From assembly GCA_002411015.1 (NCBI GenBank), contig DHPY01000123.1, positions 1 through 33,950 on the forward strand: a stretch of DNA of 33,950 nt. The letters run 5' to 3'. Positions 24,231-33,275 of this stretch are shown here, piece after piece; position 1 is the stretch's first letter; the number at the start of each line of letters is the position of its first letter. Both the position numbers and the translations under genes were made by a program. The notes beneath the pieces were generated by a model. The model was given only the letters and a program-made list of their open reading frames with translations. It was not told the DNA's origin and did no database searches. The stretch is from Armatimonadetes bacterium UBA5352. GTDB taxonomy: Bacteria > Armatimonadota > Zipacnadia > Zipacnadales > UBA5352.

Positions 24231-25754
24231 GTGACTACGGTATGCCTGGCCGAGCGCGTAGTCACAAGCTTCGGAGCCGATCAGGTCAGCTACTCCTTCG
24301 ATCGCACGCAGGTCACCCTCAGCGGGAACGCCCACCTCTCCAGCCAGGTCGCGGCAGACCCTGCGCGATTCGTGCGCATCAACGCGGATGTCATCGAAGG
24401 CGATATCTCGCGCGGGCTCTTCGAGATGCTCGGGGGCGTTCGGATCGAGACGCCGCAGGGCAGTATGCGTGGCGAGACGGCCTCGTACAACACGCTCACT
24501 GCCGAGTTCACCCTCCGCCGCGCCGGCTTCATGGTCCCGCTGACCGAGCCAGAGGCGCCTACCGTCTGCGGCTTCGCCTACGCGCAGGAGGTGGCGCGCG
24601 CGGACGATATCGTCTACATCACGAACGGCCGCTTCACCACCTGCAGCCGCGTTCATCCGCATTACTCGCTTGAGGCAGCTCGTTTCCGCTACAACCCTGA
24701 GACGAAGCAGGTAGTGGCCTATGGCGGCTCGATCCAGCTTTACGGGCTGAAGATCCCGGTTTTCCCGAAGATCCCCTACACCTTCGGTGCGGGCGCCGAC
24801 AGGGGCCCGGATCTGCTGCCCTTTCCAACATACTCCAGCCGAGACGGCCTGAGACTCGGGTGGAGCCTCAACGTAGGCGATCCGATGGGCGACCCGCGCA
24901 CACAGGTGCATCTGCGCTGGCGGCAACTGCGCCCGCTACAGGTTGCGTCAGTGACCACTCTCGGCGTCGGTCCGGATGCCGAGGCGCGACTGCACCTGGG
25001 GCTGCGGCAGGATGTCCGGCGGGACATAGACCGCGTCGTCCCGGTGGACACGCTGCCGGAGGTGGGGATCGCCGGTGAGTGGGAGCTTGCCGGCGGCGAT
25101 TACCTGCTCCAGGCCGATCTCTCCGCCGGGCATTACACGCAGCGGCGCGAGGGAGACCTGGCTGAGGTCAGCGACGACCGCGCGCGCATCCAGGCGCGGC
25201 TGACAGGCAATCCGGACAGGGTCTACGAGCCGGGGCAGGTGTGGTGGTGGCTGGACGCATCGTATTCGGCCTACGGTGATGGCGGCCACTACGACGCTCT
25301 CGGTGCAGGGCTTGGAGGGGCGGTTGAGCTGACCGACTGGCTCGACCTGAACGCGGAGGTCCGGCAGTGGGCGACCTCTGGCGCCACCCCGTTCGTCTGG
25401 GATGACGTGGACGTCGAGACAGAGATTGAGTCGAATCTGCGGCTTAAGCTCGGGGACCTGTGGCGAGTGCGCCTGGGGGCCCGGCACGATCTCGAGGATG
25501 GCAAGTTGCGCGCATGGGACGCCGAGCTGCGGCGCCGCGCGCACTGCCTGACCTGGAACATCAGCTACTCCGACGTCGGCGATGAGTTCATGGTCGGCGT
25601 GGAGTTGAGCGGTTTGTTCGGCAGTGATGAGCCCGCGGAGGACGCCTGTCCGCCCGATGGCCCGCCCGACTACTGGGGCGAGCGCGGCGCTGGTGGCGAG
25701 GCGCCGCGGGATGCGCAGATAGACGTGACCAATGAGGCGATGGGTACACCGTGA
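24231..25754 (+). CDS. LptD/OstA-like outer-membrane protein
   Basis: 507 aa from the GTG at 24231, but this start cuts a signal peptide: the frame is open from 24105 and encodes RRRGLCAYLLTTLLALAVTT just ahead, without any ATG, GTG or TTG. The true start may be a CTG at 24162, or the ATG at 24133 with a frame change. An OstA-like N-terminal beta-jellyroll domain follows (QVTLSGNAHLSSQVAADPAR, INADVIEGDISRGLFEMLGG, ETPQGSMRGETASYNTLTAE), then beta-barrel-type amphipathic strands to the end (LRLGWSLNVGDPMGDPRTQV, LGDLWRVRLGARHDLEDGKL). Shorter than proteobacterial LptD (~780 aa). It likely works in lipopolysaccharide or other envelope lipid transport and implies an outer membrane. Overlaps secA by GTGA. 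Confidence 0.7.
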   Translation: MTTVCLAERVVTSFGADQVSYSFDRTQVTLSGNAHLSSQVAADPARFVRINADVIEGDISRGLFEMLGGVRIETPQGSMRGETASYNTLTAEFTLRRAGFMVPLTEPEAPTVCGFAYAQEVARADDIVYITNGRFTTCSRVHPHYSLEAARFRYNPETKQVVAYGGSIQLYGLKIPVFPKIPYTFGAGADRGPDLLPFPTYSSRDGLRLGWSLNVGDPMGDPRTQVHLRWRQLRPLQVASVTTLGVGPDAEARLHLGLRQDVRRDIDRVVPVDTLPEVGIAGEWELAGGDYLLQADLSAGHYTQRREGDLAEVSDDRARIQARLTGNPDRVYEPGQVWWWLDASYSAYGDGGHYDALGAGLGGAVELTDWLDLNAEVRQWATSGATPFVWDDVDVETEIESNLRLKLGDLWRVRLGARHDLEDGKLRAWDAELRRRAHCLTWNISYSDVGDEFMVGVELSGLFGSDEPAEDACPPDGPPDYWGERGAGGEAPRDAQIDVTNEAMGTP

Positions 25755-28700
25755 TAGGATCACTCGTCAGGAGAATCTTCGACCCGAATGAGCGCCTGCT
25801 CGCATCACTTGGCCCGCGCGTGGAGAAGATCAATGCGCTGGAGCCTGAGTTCGAGCGGCTGAGCGATGAGGAGCTGCGTGGGAAGACCGCGGAGTTCCGC
25901 CGGCGCCTGGAGCAGGGGGAGACCGTCGACGATCTGCTCGTCGAGGCCTTTGCGGTTGTGCGCGAGGCGTCGAAGCGGACGCTGAAGATGCGGCCCTTCG
26001 ATGTGCAGATGATGGGTGGCATCGTGCTCCACGAGGGACGCGTCGCGGAGATGAAGACCGGTGAGGGTAAGACCCTCACGGCGACGCTGCCGATGTATCT
26101 GAACGCGCTGCCCGCGCGGGGCGTGCACCTCGTCACCACCAACGACTTCCTTGTCCGCTGGCAGGCGGAGTGGATGTCCACGCTTTTCGAGGCGCTCGGG
26201 ATGACGGTCGGCTACATCCAGCACAGCATGCGCGCCACTGAGCGGCGGGCGATGTACCAGCGCGACATCACCTACGTCGAGAACTCGCAGCTTGGCTTCG
26301 ACTACCTGCGTGACAACATGGCGGGCAGCCCGGAGCGGCTCGTGCTGCGCGACCTCTACTACGCGATCATCGACGAGGTTGACAGCATCCTCATTGATGA
26401 GGCGCGCACGCCGCTTATCATCTCCGGAATGCCGGAGCAGACCGAGCATTTCTACGATGAGATAGACCGCCTTATCAGTCGCCTCCGGGGCACGAGAGAG
26501 CAGCCCGAGGAGGGGCCGGATGGCAAGAAGGTCGAGCCGGACGCGGACTACTGGGTGGACGAGAAATTCCACCAGGTCACGCTGACCGACGAGGGGCAGC
26601 GCAAGATCGAGCGGGCGCTGCACATAGACAACCTCGAGCACCCCGAGTATATCGAGATCAAGCATCACGTCCAGAACTCGCTGAAGGCCCACGGCCTCTA
26701 CCATCGCGATGATGACTACGTGGTCAAGGATGGCGAGGTCATGATCGTTGATGAGTTCACCGGGCACCTGCAGCCCGGGCGCCGCTACTCCGACGGCCTC
26801 CACCAGGCGATCGAGGCCAAGGAGGGCGTGCGGATCCAGCAGGCCCGGCAGACCGTGGCGAGCATCACCTACCAGAACTTTTTCAAGCTCTACGACAAGC
26901 TCGCCGGAATGACCGGTACCGCGAAGACCGAAGAGGACGAGTTCCGCACGATCTATGGGATGCCGGTCGTGGTAGTCCCGACGAACCAGCCGGTGGTGCG
27001 CCAGGATCATCCGGACATCGTCTACAAGACGCAGGAGGCCAAGTACCGCGGCGTCGTGGACGAGATCCTTGACTGCTACGTGCGAGAGCAGCCGGTACTG
27101 GTGGGCTCTCGCTCGGTGGAGGTCTCGGAGCTTATCGGAGCGCGGCTCACTCCGGAGCGGCTGAGCCTGCACGCACTCGCGCGCGTCGGGCAGTTCGATC
27201 TGCATGACGGGCGCAAGGACATCAGCAAGGAGAAGCGGGAGGAGTACCTCGAGACGCTGCGCTCGCCGGTGCCTGAGATGCGCAGGCAGGACCTGATCAA
27301 GGTCCTGCGCGAGATGGGCATCAAGCCGGAGGCGCTGGAGCGCGACAACCTCGAGCGGCTGCTGCGGATCATCGGCACGGCCGACAACGAGCGCGCGGAG
27401 GCGGAGTACGAGCATTTCATCGAGCGCCTGCGCGGCGCGATTGAGATGGGCATTCCGCACAACATCCTGAACGCCAAGCAGCATGAGCGTGAGGGGCAGA
27501 TCATCGCCGAGGCCGGGCGGGCGGGCGCGATCACGATCGCGACGAACATGGCCGGTCGCGGTGTGGACATCGTCCTCGGCGGGCGCGGGCCCGATGGTCA
27601 GCGGATCGATGGCGAGTACGAGCGCGTCAAGAGCTACGGCGGTCTGCACATCCTCGGCTCCGAGCGCCATGAGAGCCGGCGCATCGACAACCAGCTTCGC
27701 GGCCGCTCCGGCCGCCAGGGCGATCCGGGGTCATCGCGCTTCTACGTCTCGCTTGAGGACGAACTGATGCGCCTCTTCGCGCCCGACCGCTTCAGCCTGC
27801 TGATGGGCGGCTGGCCGGAGGAGGAGGCCATCGAGGCGAAGCTGGTCTCCCGGTCGATTGAGAACGCGCAGACCAAGGTTGAATCACACAACTTCGACAT
27901 CCGCAAGAACACGCTCAAGTACGACGACGTGATGAACGTGCAGCGCGCGCTGATCTATGAGCAGCGGCGCCGGGTGCTGGAGGGCGAGGACCTGCGCGAG
28001 CCGGTGCTGGCGATGGTCGAGCAGGTCGTGGAGGAGAAGGTGCGGACCTTCGGCGATCCCGATCTGCCCGGGCGCTGGACGAACCAGATCGAGGACGCGC
28101 TGCTGAACGCCGAGCGCGAATATGGCGAGCTTACCGAGGAGAACGTGGCCGAGGCGCTGCGGGCGACTGAGATCCCCGGTATTGAGACGGTGCTGCCGCC
28201 CGCGCGGCTGCTTGCGATGGACCCGTTCGATCGTCGCGCGCACGTTGAGGAGGTCTGCCAGGGCGTCTGGCTGCGCCGCTATCACATGGCGCTTGAGGAG
28301 GGTGTGCCGGGCCTCGGCGCGCTGGTGAGCTTCGATGAACTGCAAACAGGTGACCGAGCGCAGCAGATGGAGCTTGCGAAGCGCCACGCGCGGGAGCTGT
28401 ATGAGCGCAAGGAGCGAGCGGTTACTCCCGAGTTGATGCGTGAGATCGAGCGGACGTGGTTGCTGCGGATCGTGGACCGGCGCTGGATGCAGCACCTCAA
28501 GGACATGGACTACCTGCGCGAGGGTATTGGTCTGCGGGCCTACGGCCAGCGCGACCCGCTGATCGAGTACACGAAGGAGGCTCACCTGCTCTTCGAGGCG
28601 CTGCTGCAGAGCATCGCGGAGGATCTGACGAAGGCGGTGCTGCTCACTGAGGTCGCGGCGGAGCGGCAGGATGTCTCGCTGCAGGGCATGGAGGAGGGGC

Positions 28701-28909
28701 AGGCGCAGGCGCCCGATGCCGCGCAGATGGCGGCGCAGGCAGGCGACGGCAACGTAGAGACGCCGATGTCACAGACCGCGGACGCCATGACCGAGAAGGG
28801 GCATACGTACGTGGCCGACAGGGAGCCGGGGCGAAACGACCCGTGCCCGTGCGGGAGCGGTAAGAAGTACAAGCAGTGCTGCATTGACAAGGCTAAGGTC
28901 ACGCGTTAG
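25751..28909 (+). CDS. secA: preprotein translocase ATPase SecA with an insertion in the second nucleotide-binding fold
   Basis: 1052 aa, larger than typical SecA (~840-900). The GTG start overlaps the upstream stop. Walker A MKTGEGKT (101-108), Walker B DEVDS (208-212), pre-protein crosslinking domain, ATP motif NMAGRGVDIVLGG (from 599), QLRGRSGRQGDPGSSRFYVS, helical scaffold and wing domains, an Ala/Gln-rich linker, and a C-terminal zinc-binding CPCGSGKKYKQCC motif that binds SecB and lipids. Between SVEVSELIGARL and GIPHNILNAKQHE (about residues 465-562), where most SecA proteins have a few residues, there are about 95 extra, largely charged and helical residues. SecA drives Sec-dependent export through SecYEG. 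Confidence 0.96.
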   Translation: MIGSLVRRIFDPNERLLASLGPRVEKINALEPEFERLSDEELRGKTAEFRRRLEQGETVDDLLVEAFAVVREASKRTLKMRPFDVQMMGGIVLHEGRVAEMKTGEGKTLTATLPMYLNALPARGVHLVTTNDFLVRWQAEWMSTLFEALGMTVGYIQHSMRATERRAMYQRDITYVENSQLGFDYLRDNMAGSPERLVLRDLYYAIIDEVDSILIDEARTPLIISGMPEQTEHFYDEIDRLISRLRGTREQPEEGPDGKKVEPDADYWVDEKFHQVTLTDEGQRKIERALHIDNLEHPEYIEIKHHVQNSLKAHGLYHRDDDYVVKDGEVMIVDEFTGHLQPGRRYSDGLHQAIEAKEGVRIQQARQTVASITYQNFFKLYDKLAGMTGTAKTEEDEFRTIYGMPVVVVPTNQPVVRQDHPDIVYKTQEAKYRGVVDEILDCYVREQPVLVGSRSVEVSELIGARLTPERLSLHALARVGQFDLHDGRKDISKEKREEYLETLRSPVPEMRRQDLIKVLREMGIKPEALERDNLERLLRIIGTADNERAEAEYEHFIERLRGAIEMGIPHNILNAKQHEREGQIIAEAGRAGAITIATNMAGRGVDIVLGGRGPDGQRIDGEYERVKSYGGLHILGSERHESRRIDNQLRGRSGRQGDPGSSRFYVSLEDELMRLFAPDRFSLLMGGWPEEEAIEAKLVSRSIENAQTKVESHNFDIRKNTLKYDDVMNVQRALIYEQRRRVLEGEDLREPVLAMVEQVVEEKVRTFGDPDLPGRWTNQIEDALLNAEREYGELTEENVAEALRATEIPGIETVLPPARLLAMDPFDRRAHVEEVCQGVWLRRYHMALEEGVPGLGALVSFDELQTGDRAQQMELAKRHARELYERKERAVTPELMREIERTWLLRIVDRRWMQHLKDMDYLREGIGLRAYGQRDPLIEYTKEAHLLFEALLQSIAEDLTKAVLLTEVAAERQDVSLQGMEEGQAQAPDAAQMAAQAGDGNVETPMSQTADAMTEKGHTYVADREPGRNDPCPCGSGKKYKQCCIDKAKVTR

Positions 28910-28941
28910 TCAGCGTCCGGAGGCATGGCGCCTGCACCGCG

Positions 28942-30264
28942 ATGGACATCCAGGGTCTGCGCGCACAATTCCCGGTGCTTGGGCGGCGGATCGGCGGGCG
29001 GCCGATCGTCTACCTCGACAACGCCTGCATGACCCTCAAGCCGGAGCGTGTGGTTGAGGCGATCGCGGAGTACTACCATCACTACCCCGGCTGCGGCGGC
29101 ATCGGGCGCAGCCAGCATACCTTCGGACGCGAGGTGGATGAGGGCGTGTACGCGGCGCGCGAGGCGGTGCGGCGGTTCATCAACGCCCGCCCGGCCGATG
29201 CGGGATGGTTGGGGCTCACGCCAACGCGCGAGGTCATCTTCACGCGCAATGCGACCGAGGCGGTGAATATCGTCGCGCGCGGCTGGCCGCTGAGTGAGGG
29301 CGCCGCGGTGCTCACGACCGACCGCGAGCACAACTCGAACCTCTGCCCGTGGCAGGACATCGCGCAGAGCAGGCGTGTGCGCCACCTCTGGGCGCCGGGG
29401 CTGCGGGATGGTTCACTAGACCTTGAGGCGTATGAGGCGATCCTGAAGCGAGAGCGCGTCGAACTGGTGAGCGTGGCGCATGTCTCGAACCTCGATGGCG
29501 CGGAGCTGGCCGCCGCGCGGGTGGTCGAGATCGCCCATGCATACGGGGCGAAGGTGCTGCTCGATGCCGCGCAGTCGGCCCCGCACATGCCGATCGATGT
29601 GCAGGCGCTGGATGTGGACTTCCTCGCGCTGTCACTGCACAAGCTCTGCGGCCCGACCGGTGTGGGCGTACTCTATGCGCGGGAGGAGTTGCTCGCCGAC
29701 CCACGCTTCCGGCCGCTGCTCAGCGGCGGCGACACCGTGGAGGACACAGCGCTCGACCGCCCGCCCGCGTATCTGGAGCCGCCCTTCCGCTTCGAGGCGG
29801 GCCTGCAGGACTACGCCGGGATCATCGCCAGCCGCGCCGCGATCAAGTTCATCGAGAGCATCGGCCTCGGGCAGATCGCGCGGCACGTGGCGGAGCTGAA
29901 CGCGCACCTCGCCGAGCGGCTGGAGCCGCTGGCGGATGAGTTCGAGGTGCTGGGCCCGGAGGACCCTGCCCGGCGCAACGGCATCACGACCCTCGTGTGC
30001 CACCGCCGCGGAATCGTCTCCCTCTGGGATGAGGACATCACCGGGATCGGCGCGATCCTCGACCACCGCGCGAACGTGATGGTGCGCACCGGCGAGCTGT
30101 GCGTGCACTCGTGGTTCCGCGAGCATGGCATCAGCCGGGAGCGAGAGAAGCTGCGCGCGTCGCTGTATCTGTACAACACGCGTGAGGAGTGCGACGCGTT
30201 CGCCGATGCGCTGGCGGAGATCGTGGCGCTGGACGAGTATCAGATGCTGCCGAGGATGGCATGA
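28942..30264 (+). CDS. SufS-like cysteine desulfurase / class V aminotransferase
   Basis: 440 aa; no strong ribosome binding site close to the ATG. PLP fold-type I enzyme. N-terminal VYLDNACMTLKP, TRNATEAVNIVARG, TTDREHNSNLCPW, VSVAHVSNLDGA, LLDAAQSAPHMPIDV, the PLP-lysine motif LALSLHKLCGPTGVGVLY (Lys234) and a Cys at 387 in VRTGELCVHSWF, equivalent to the SufS persulfide cysteine. It would release sulfur from cysteine for Fe-S cluster assembly. The next gene, a NifU/IscU-like protein, overlaps by ATGA, supporting this role. The sequence departs from standard SufS in several places (for example SQHTFGREVDEGVYAAR), so a related desulfurase or lyase activity is possible. Confidence 0.82.
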   Translation: MDIQGLRAQFPVLGRRIGGRPIVYLDNACMTLKPERVVEAIAEYYHHYPGCGGIGRSQHTFGREVDEGVYAAREAVRRFINARPADAGWLGLTPTREVIFTRNATEAVNIVARGWPLSEGAAVLTTDREHNSNLCPWQDIAQSRRVRHLWAPGLRDGSLDLEAYEAILKRERVELVSVAHVSNLDGAELAAARVVEIAHAYGAKVLLDAAQSAPHMPIDVQALDVDFLALSLHKLCGPTGVGVLYAREELLADPRFRPLLSGGDTVEDTALDRPPAYLEPPFRFEAGLQDYAGIIASRAAIKFIESIGLGQIARHVAELNAHLAERLEPLADEFEVLGPEDPARRNGITTLVCHRRGIVSLWDEDITGIGAILDHRANVMVRTGELCVHSWFREHGISREREKLRASLYLYNTREECDAFADALAEIVALDEYQMLPRMA

Positions 30265-30647
30265 GCGAGCGCGAGGTCATCCGTGGATACTACGAGCGCG
30301 TGATCGCCGCGGACTTCCCCGGCGCAGGCGCGATCGGCGATGACGAGCCGCGGATCAAGGCGGTGGAGGTTCGTGGCTGCCATGGGAACACGCAGAACCT
30401 GCTGTTCTTCAGCGCGAATCTGGATGAGCGGGGACTGCTCGCGCTGAGGTATGAGTGCCGGTACTGCAACCCGACCATGTATGTGACCGCGGAGCTTCTG
30501 CACGAACTGCTGCAGGGCCAGCCGCTTGCGCGGATCGGCGAGATCGGCGATGATGAGCTCGTCGCGGCCCTCGGCGGCACCAGCAGGAAAGTGCTGCGAG
30601 AGGCGCATGTGGCGCTGAGGTTGCTCCGCGAAGCGCTGGAGGCGTAG
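30261..30647 (+). CDS. NifU/IscU-like Fe-S scaffold homologue with unusual cysteines
   Basis: 128 aa. The order of elements resembles the IscU/NifU N-terminal fold: a first Cys in VRGCHGNTQN (Cys40), then ALRYECRYCNPTMYVTAELL (Cys66 and Cys69), a helix HELLQG like the conserved ELVKG segment, then ELVAALGG and a long terminal helix (REAHVALRLLREAL) where IscU has its third Cys (here replaced). The cysteines are thus one plus a CxxC pair, not the usual three. Coupled to the SufS-like gene by ATGA. Probably a sulfur acceptor or cluster scaffold; the exact chemistry is uncertain. Confidence 0.7.
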   Translation: MSEREVIRGYYERVIAADFPGAGAIGDDEPRIKAVEVRGCHGNTQNLLFFSANLDERGLLALRYECRYCNPTMYVTAELLHELLQGQPLARIGEIGDDELVAALGGTSRKVLREAHVALRLLREALEA

Positions 30648-30700
30648 CTGGCGCCCCCGCATCGTTCGAGAGATCGCAACACCCGACAGGAGTCTGCGTA

Positions 30701-31817
30701 ATGCTGTCAGAATTGAGGGACCAGGCACATTCGCTGGAGGAACAGGTCAATCAGGCCTGGGATCGCCTTTGACCTCGCCTCGCGTGAGGTCGAGGTTGCC
30801 GAACTGGTGAAGCAGACGGAGGAGCCGAGCTTCTGGGATGACCCCGAGGAAGCTCAGCAGCACATGCAGAAGATCACGATAGCGCGCGGGGTCATCGAGC
30901 CATGGCAGGAACTGCGCGCGAAGGTCGAGGACCTGGCGGTTTTGTCCGATCTCGCGATGGACGAGGAAGACGAGAGCTTTGAGGCGGAGATCGAGGGCGG
31001 GGTGCGGGAGGCGCGGAACGAGTTCCAGCGCCTGGAGCTTCTCGCGATGCTCTCGGGCAAGTATGACGCCAACGACGCGATCGTGATGGTGACCGCGGGC
31101 GCGGGGGGGACGGAGGCCTGCGACTGGGCGTCAATGCTGTTCCACATGTACCGCTTCTGGGCTGAGGCGCATGGTTACACGGTTGACGTCATGTCATCGG
31201 TAGATGGCGATCAGGTCGGCTACCGGAACGTGACGATGGCGATCCGCGGCCCGTGGGCGTTCGGCTACCTGCGCGCGGAGGCGGGCGTGCATCGCCTCGT
31301 GCGCATCTCGCCGTTCGACTCATCGAAGCGCCGGCACACGAGCTTCGCGTCGGTTGACGTGATCCCGGAGGTCGGGGAGGACGAGGACTTCGAGATCGAC
31401 CCGCTGGAGCTGCGGGTGGACACCTACCGCTCCTCCGGCGCGGGCGGGCAGCACGTCAATAAGACCGACTCCGCGGTGCGGATCACGCATATTCCGTCGG
31501 GGATCGTGGTGCAGTGTCAGAACGAGCGCAGCCAGCACGCGAACCGCCGAAGCTGCATGAGCATCCTGCGCTCGAAGCTGGTGGACCTGCAGCTCAAGGA
31601 GCGGCAGGCGGAGGTCGCGGAGCTGCGCGGCGAGCGGAAGGGCATAGATTTCGGCAGCCAGATTCGCTCGTATGTAATGCAGCCCTACCGAATGGTGAAG
31701 GACCATCGGACGGACGTGGAAGCGGGCGACGTGGACGCGGTCCTGCATGGGGAGCTGGATCAGTTCATCCGGCCCTACCTGCTGCAGGTCGCGGGGCAGA
31801 GGAGTGACGAGCGATGA
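30701..31817 (+). CDS. prfB: peptide chain release factor 2 (programmed +1 frameshift)
   Basis: 371 aa when the +1 shift at codon 24 is made: zero frame 30701-30769, then resuming at 30771. The ATG at 30701 has CAGGAG (30687-30692). RF2 terminates translation at UAA and UGA. The coiled-coil N-terminal domain is followed by the tripeptide codon-recognition motif SPF (in VRISPFDSSKRRHTSF) and the peptidyl-transferase motif GGQ (in SSGAGGQHVNKTDSAVRITH). The SPF motif marks RF2 rather than RF1. The TGA at codon 24 makes synthesis autoregulated: when RF2 is scarce the shift occurs. The stop overlaps the next gene by ATGA. Confidence 0.97.
30751..30773 (+). promoter_or_regulatory. prfB +1 programmed frameshift site
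   Basis: The slippery codon CTT (30767-30769) is followed by in-frame TGA (30770-30772) and then C, the conserved CTT-TGA-C arrangement. Upstream lies a weak Shine-Dalgarno-like stretch (AGGCC, TGGGAT); the E. coli AGGGGG at 3 nt distance is not matched, so the stimulatory element is weaker or shifted. Confidence 0.9.
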
Positions 31818-32464
31818 AGACCTTCGGGTTGCGGAGCATGACGATCGGGCCGGCGCTGCTGTTGGTCGCCGCGTGCGCGTACGCGCAGGGCACGACCGGC
31901 GGTGAGCTGACCTCCGCGAACGCACAGCGGGCGGAGACTTCCTTCGGCGATCTTGCGGCGGATGCGATCGCGGCCGCGGTGGGCACGCGGGTGGCTTTCG
32001 TGCCTGCGATCTCCTTCAAGAGCGGCACGATTCCGGCCGGACCGGTGACGAAGGAGAACGTGTCCGCGCTGCTCACGCAACCGGGCGAGCAGGTGGCTGT
32101 CGTCACCCTGAGCGGCGCGAAGCTGCGTGAGGCGCTGGAGCGAAGCGTCTCCCGCGCGCCGCAGCCGAACGCGGGCTTCCTGCAGGTCGCGGGGATCGTG
32201 CTGACCTACGACCAGGCGGCGGAGCGTGGCGCACGGATCACGGAACTCACGGTGGGCGGCGCCGCGTGGGAAGCCAACGCCAGCTACCAGGTCGCGATGC
32301 CGCTGTCGCTCGCCAAGGGCGGCTCGGGCTACTTCACGATCTTCGGCGAGGGCGATGAGCCCCGCGCGACTGATGTGCAGCTTGCCGATGCAATCGTGAG
32401 CTATGTGGCGCAGCGAGGTAACGTCAGCTATCCCCAACAGGTCCGCATCGTTCCGCGTGGATAG
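31814..32464 (+). CDS. secreted stand-alone 5'-nucleotidase C-terminal-domain protein
   Basis: 216 aa. An N-terminal signal peptide ends near ACAYAQG (residue 25). The remainder matches the C-terminal substrate-binding domain of 5'-nucleotidases: ETSFGDLAADAIAAAV, ISFKSGTIPAGPVTKENVSA, VVTLSGAKLREALERSV, FLQVAGIVLTYD, the aromatic segment GGSGYFTIFGEGDE. The N-terminal metallophosphoesterase domain that does catalysis in the full enzyme is absent, and nothing upstream could encode it. It may bind nucleotides or serve another periplasmic role. Overlap with prfB (ATGA) is probably only a coupling convenience. Confidence 0.75.
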   Translation: MKTFGLRSMTIGPALLLVAACAYAQGTTGGELTSANAQRAETSFGDLAADAIAAAVGTRVAFVPAISFKSGTIPAGPVTKENVSALLTQPGEQVAVVTLSGAKLREALERSVSRAPQPNAGFLQVAGIVLTYDQAAERGARITELTVGGAAWEANASYQVAMPLSLAKGGSGYFTIFGEGDEPRATDVQLADAIVSYVAQRGNVSYPQQVRIVPRG

Positions 32465-32536
32465 CGGTGGTGCCGAGCAACGGGCAGCCGAATAAGACTT
32501 GCAGCTGCTGGTGACCTGCGAGCAGGAGGGGAGCAA

Positions 32537-33172
32537 ATGTCAGCACTGCTGGGAGTGGCGTCCGCGCTGTCTCAGAGTTTCTTCCTTATCGCATACGTCT
32601 CATTCGGCTCAAGCATAATGTTCGGCTTGGGGGAACGTCTTGTTGTAGTATCGTTGCTCAACGTGGTTAGCGCCGCAGGAATCGCTGCCTGGATGAACTG
32701 GCGGAAGCGTGAGATCGATGTAGCGGAGGCTGCAACGGTTCTCTGTCCCGATGTAGCGATAAGACATCCGCGATGGACTGCGGTGAGTGCGTCGGCCGCC
32801 ATTGCGCTGACAGGATTGTGTGCTGCTTGGATCACCGTTACCGCGTCCCAAGCAGCTTACTGGCTTGGGCCGGTATACTGCACTGCCATCGTCGGACTCA
32901 CGAGCTACGCGTACATAGCAGACAGAAAGGGCGCATCACACAGCGTGAACATCGTTGATGTCGCTCACGCGCTCCGGGAAGTGGTCATACTTGCGCAGGA
33001 GCGGGGGAGAACGCAGACCCCAGACGCCTGCACTCCTGAGCAAGCTATAGCTCGTGCTCGGCAGCTATTGGCCATGCCGAATGACATGCGGATGGCAATG
33101 GTACGTGATCTGGCTCGCTACGTTCAGGAGCAGCGCGACACCCGTATCCAACAAAGGCTCCCTCTGCAGTAA
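32537..33172 (+). CDS. membrane protein of unknown function
   Basis: 211 aa with an excellent ribosome binding site (AGGAGGGGAG, 32524-32533). Four probable transmembrane segments: two near the N-terminus (SFFLIAYVSFGSSIMFGL; LVVVSLLNVVSAAGIAAWM) and two around residues 82-128 (SASAAIALTGLCAAWITV; YWLGPVYCTAIVGLTSYAYI). The C-terminal 80 residues are soluble and helical (REVVILAQERGRTQ, ARARQLLAMPNDM, RDLARYVQEQRD). I do not recognise a family. By eye its GC content is lower than that of secA or prfB, so it may be a transferred gene. It stands alone; the next gene converges. Confidence 0.6.
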   Translation: MSALLGVASALSQSFFLIAYVSFGSSIMFGLGERLVVVSLLNVVSAAGIAAWMNWRKREIDVAEAATVLCPDVAIRHPRWTAVSASAAIALTGLCAAWITVTASQAAYWLGPVYCTAIVGLTSYAYIADRKGASHSVNIVDVAHALREVVILAQERGRTQTPDACTPEQAIARARQLLAMPNDMRMAMVRDLARYVQEQRDTRIQQRLPLQ

Positions 33173-33275
33173 GGGTGAGCAGCGAGAGCAGCATAGTGGC
33201 CAGCCAGTACAACGATAGCCTCGACAGCCGCTCTACGGTCTCCCATGCATCGCGGCGCCCTCTGTTCGTGTAGGC

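Noticed and set aside
25805..27670. 621-codon minus-strand open frame inside secA
   Set aside because: Antisense to a strongly conserved SecA; no ribosome binding site or motif.
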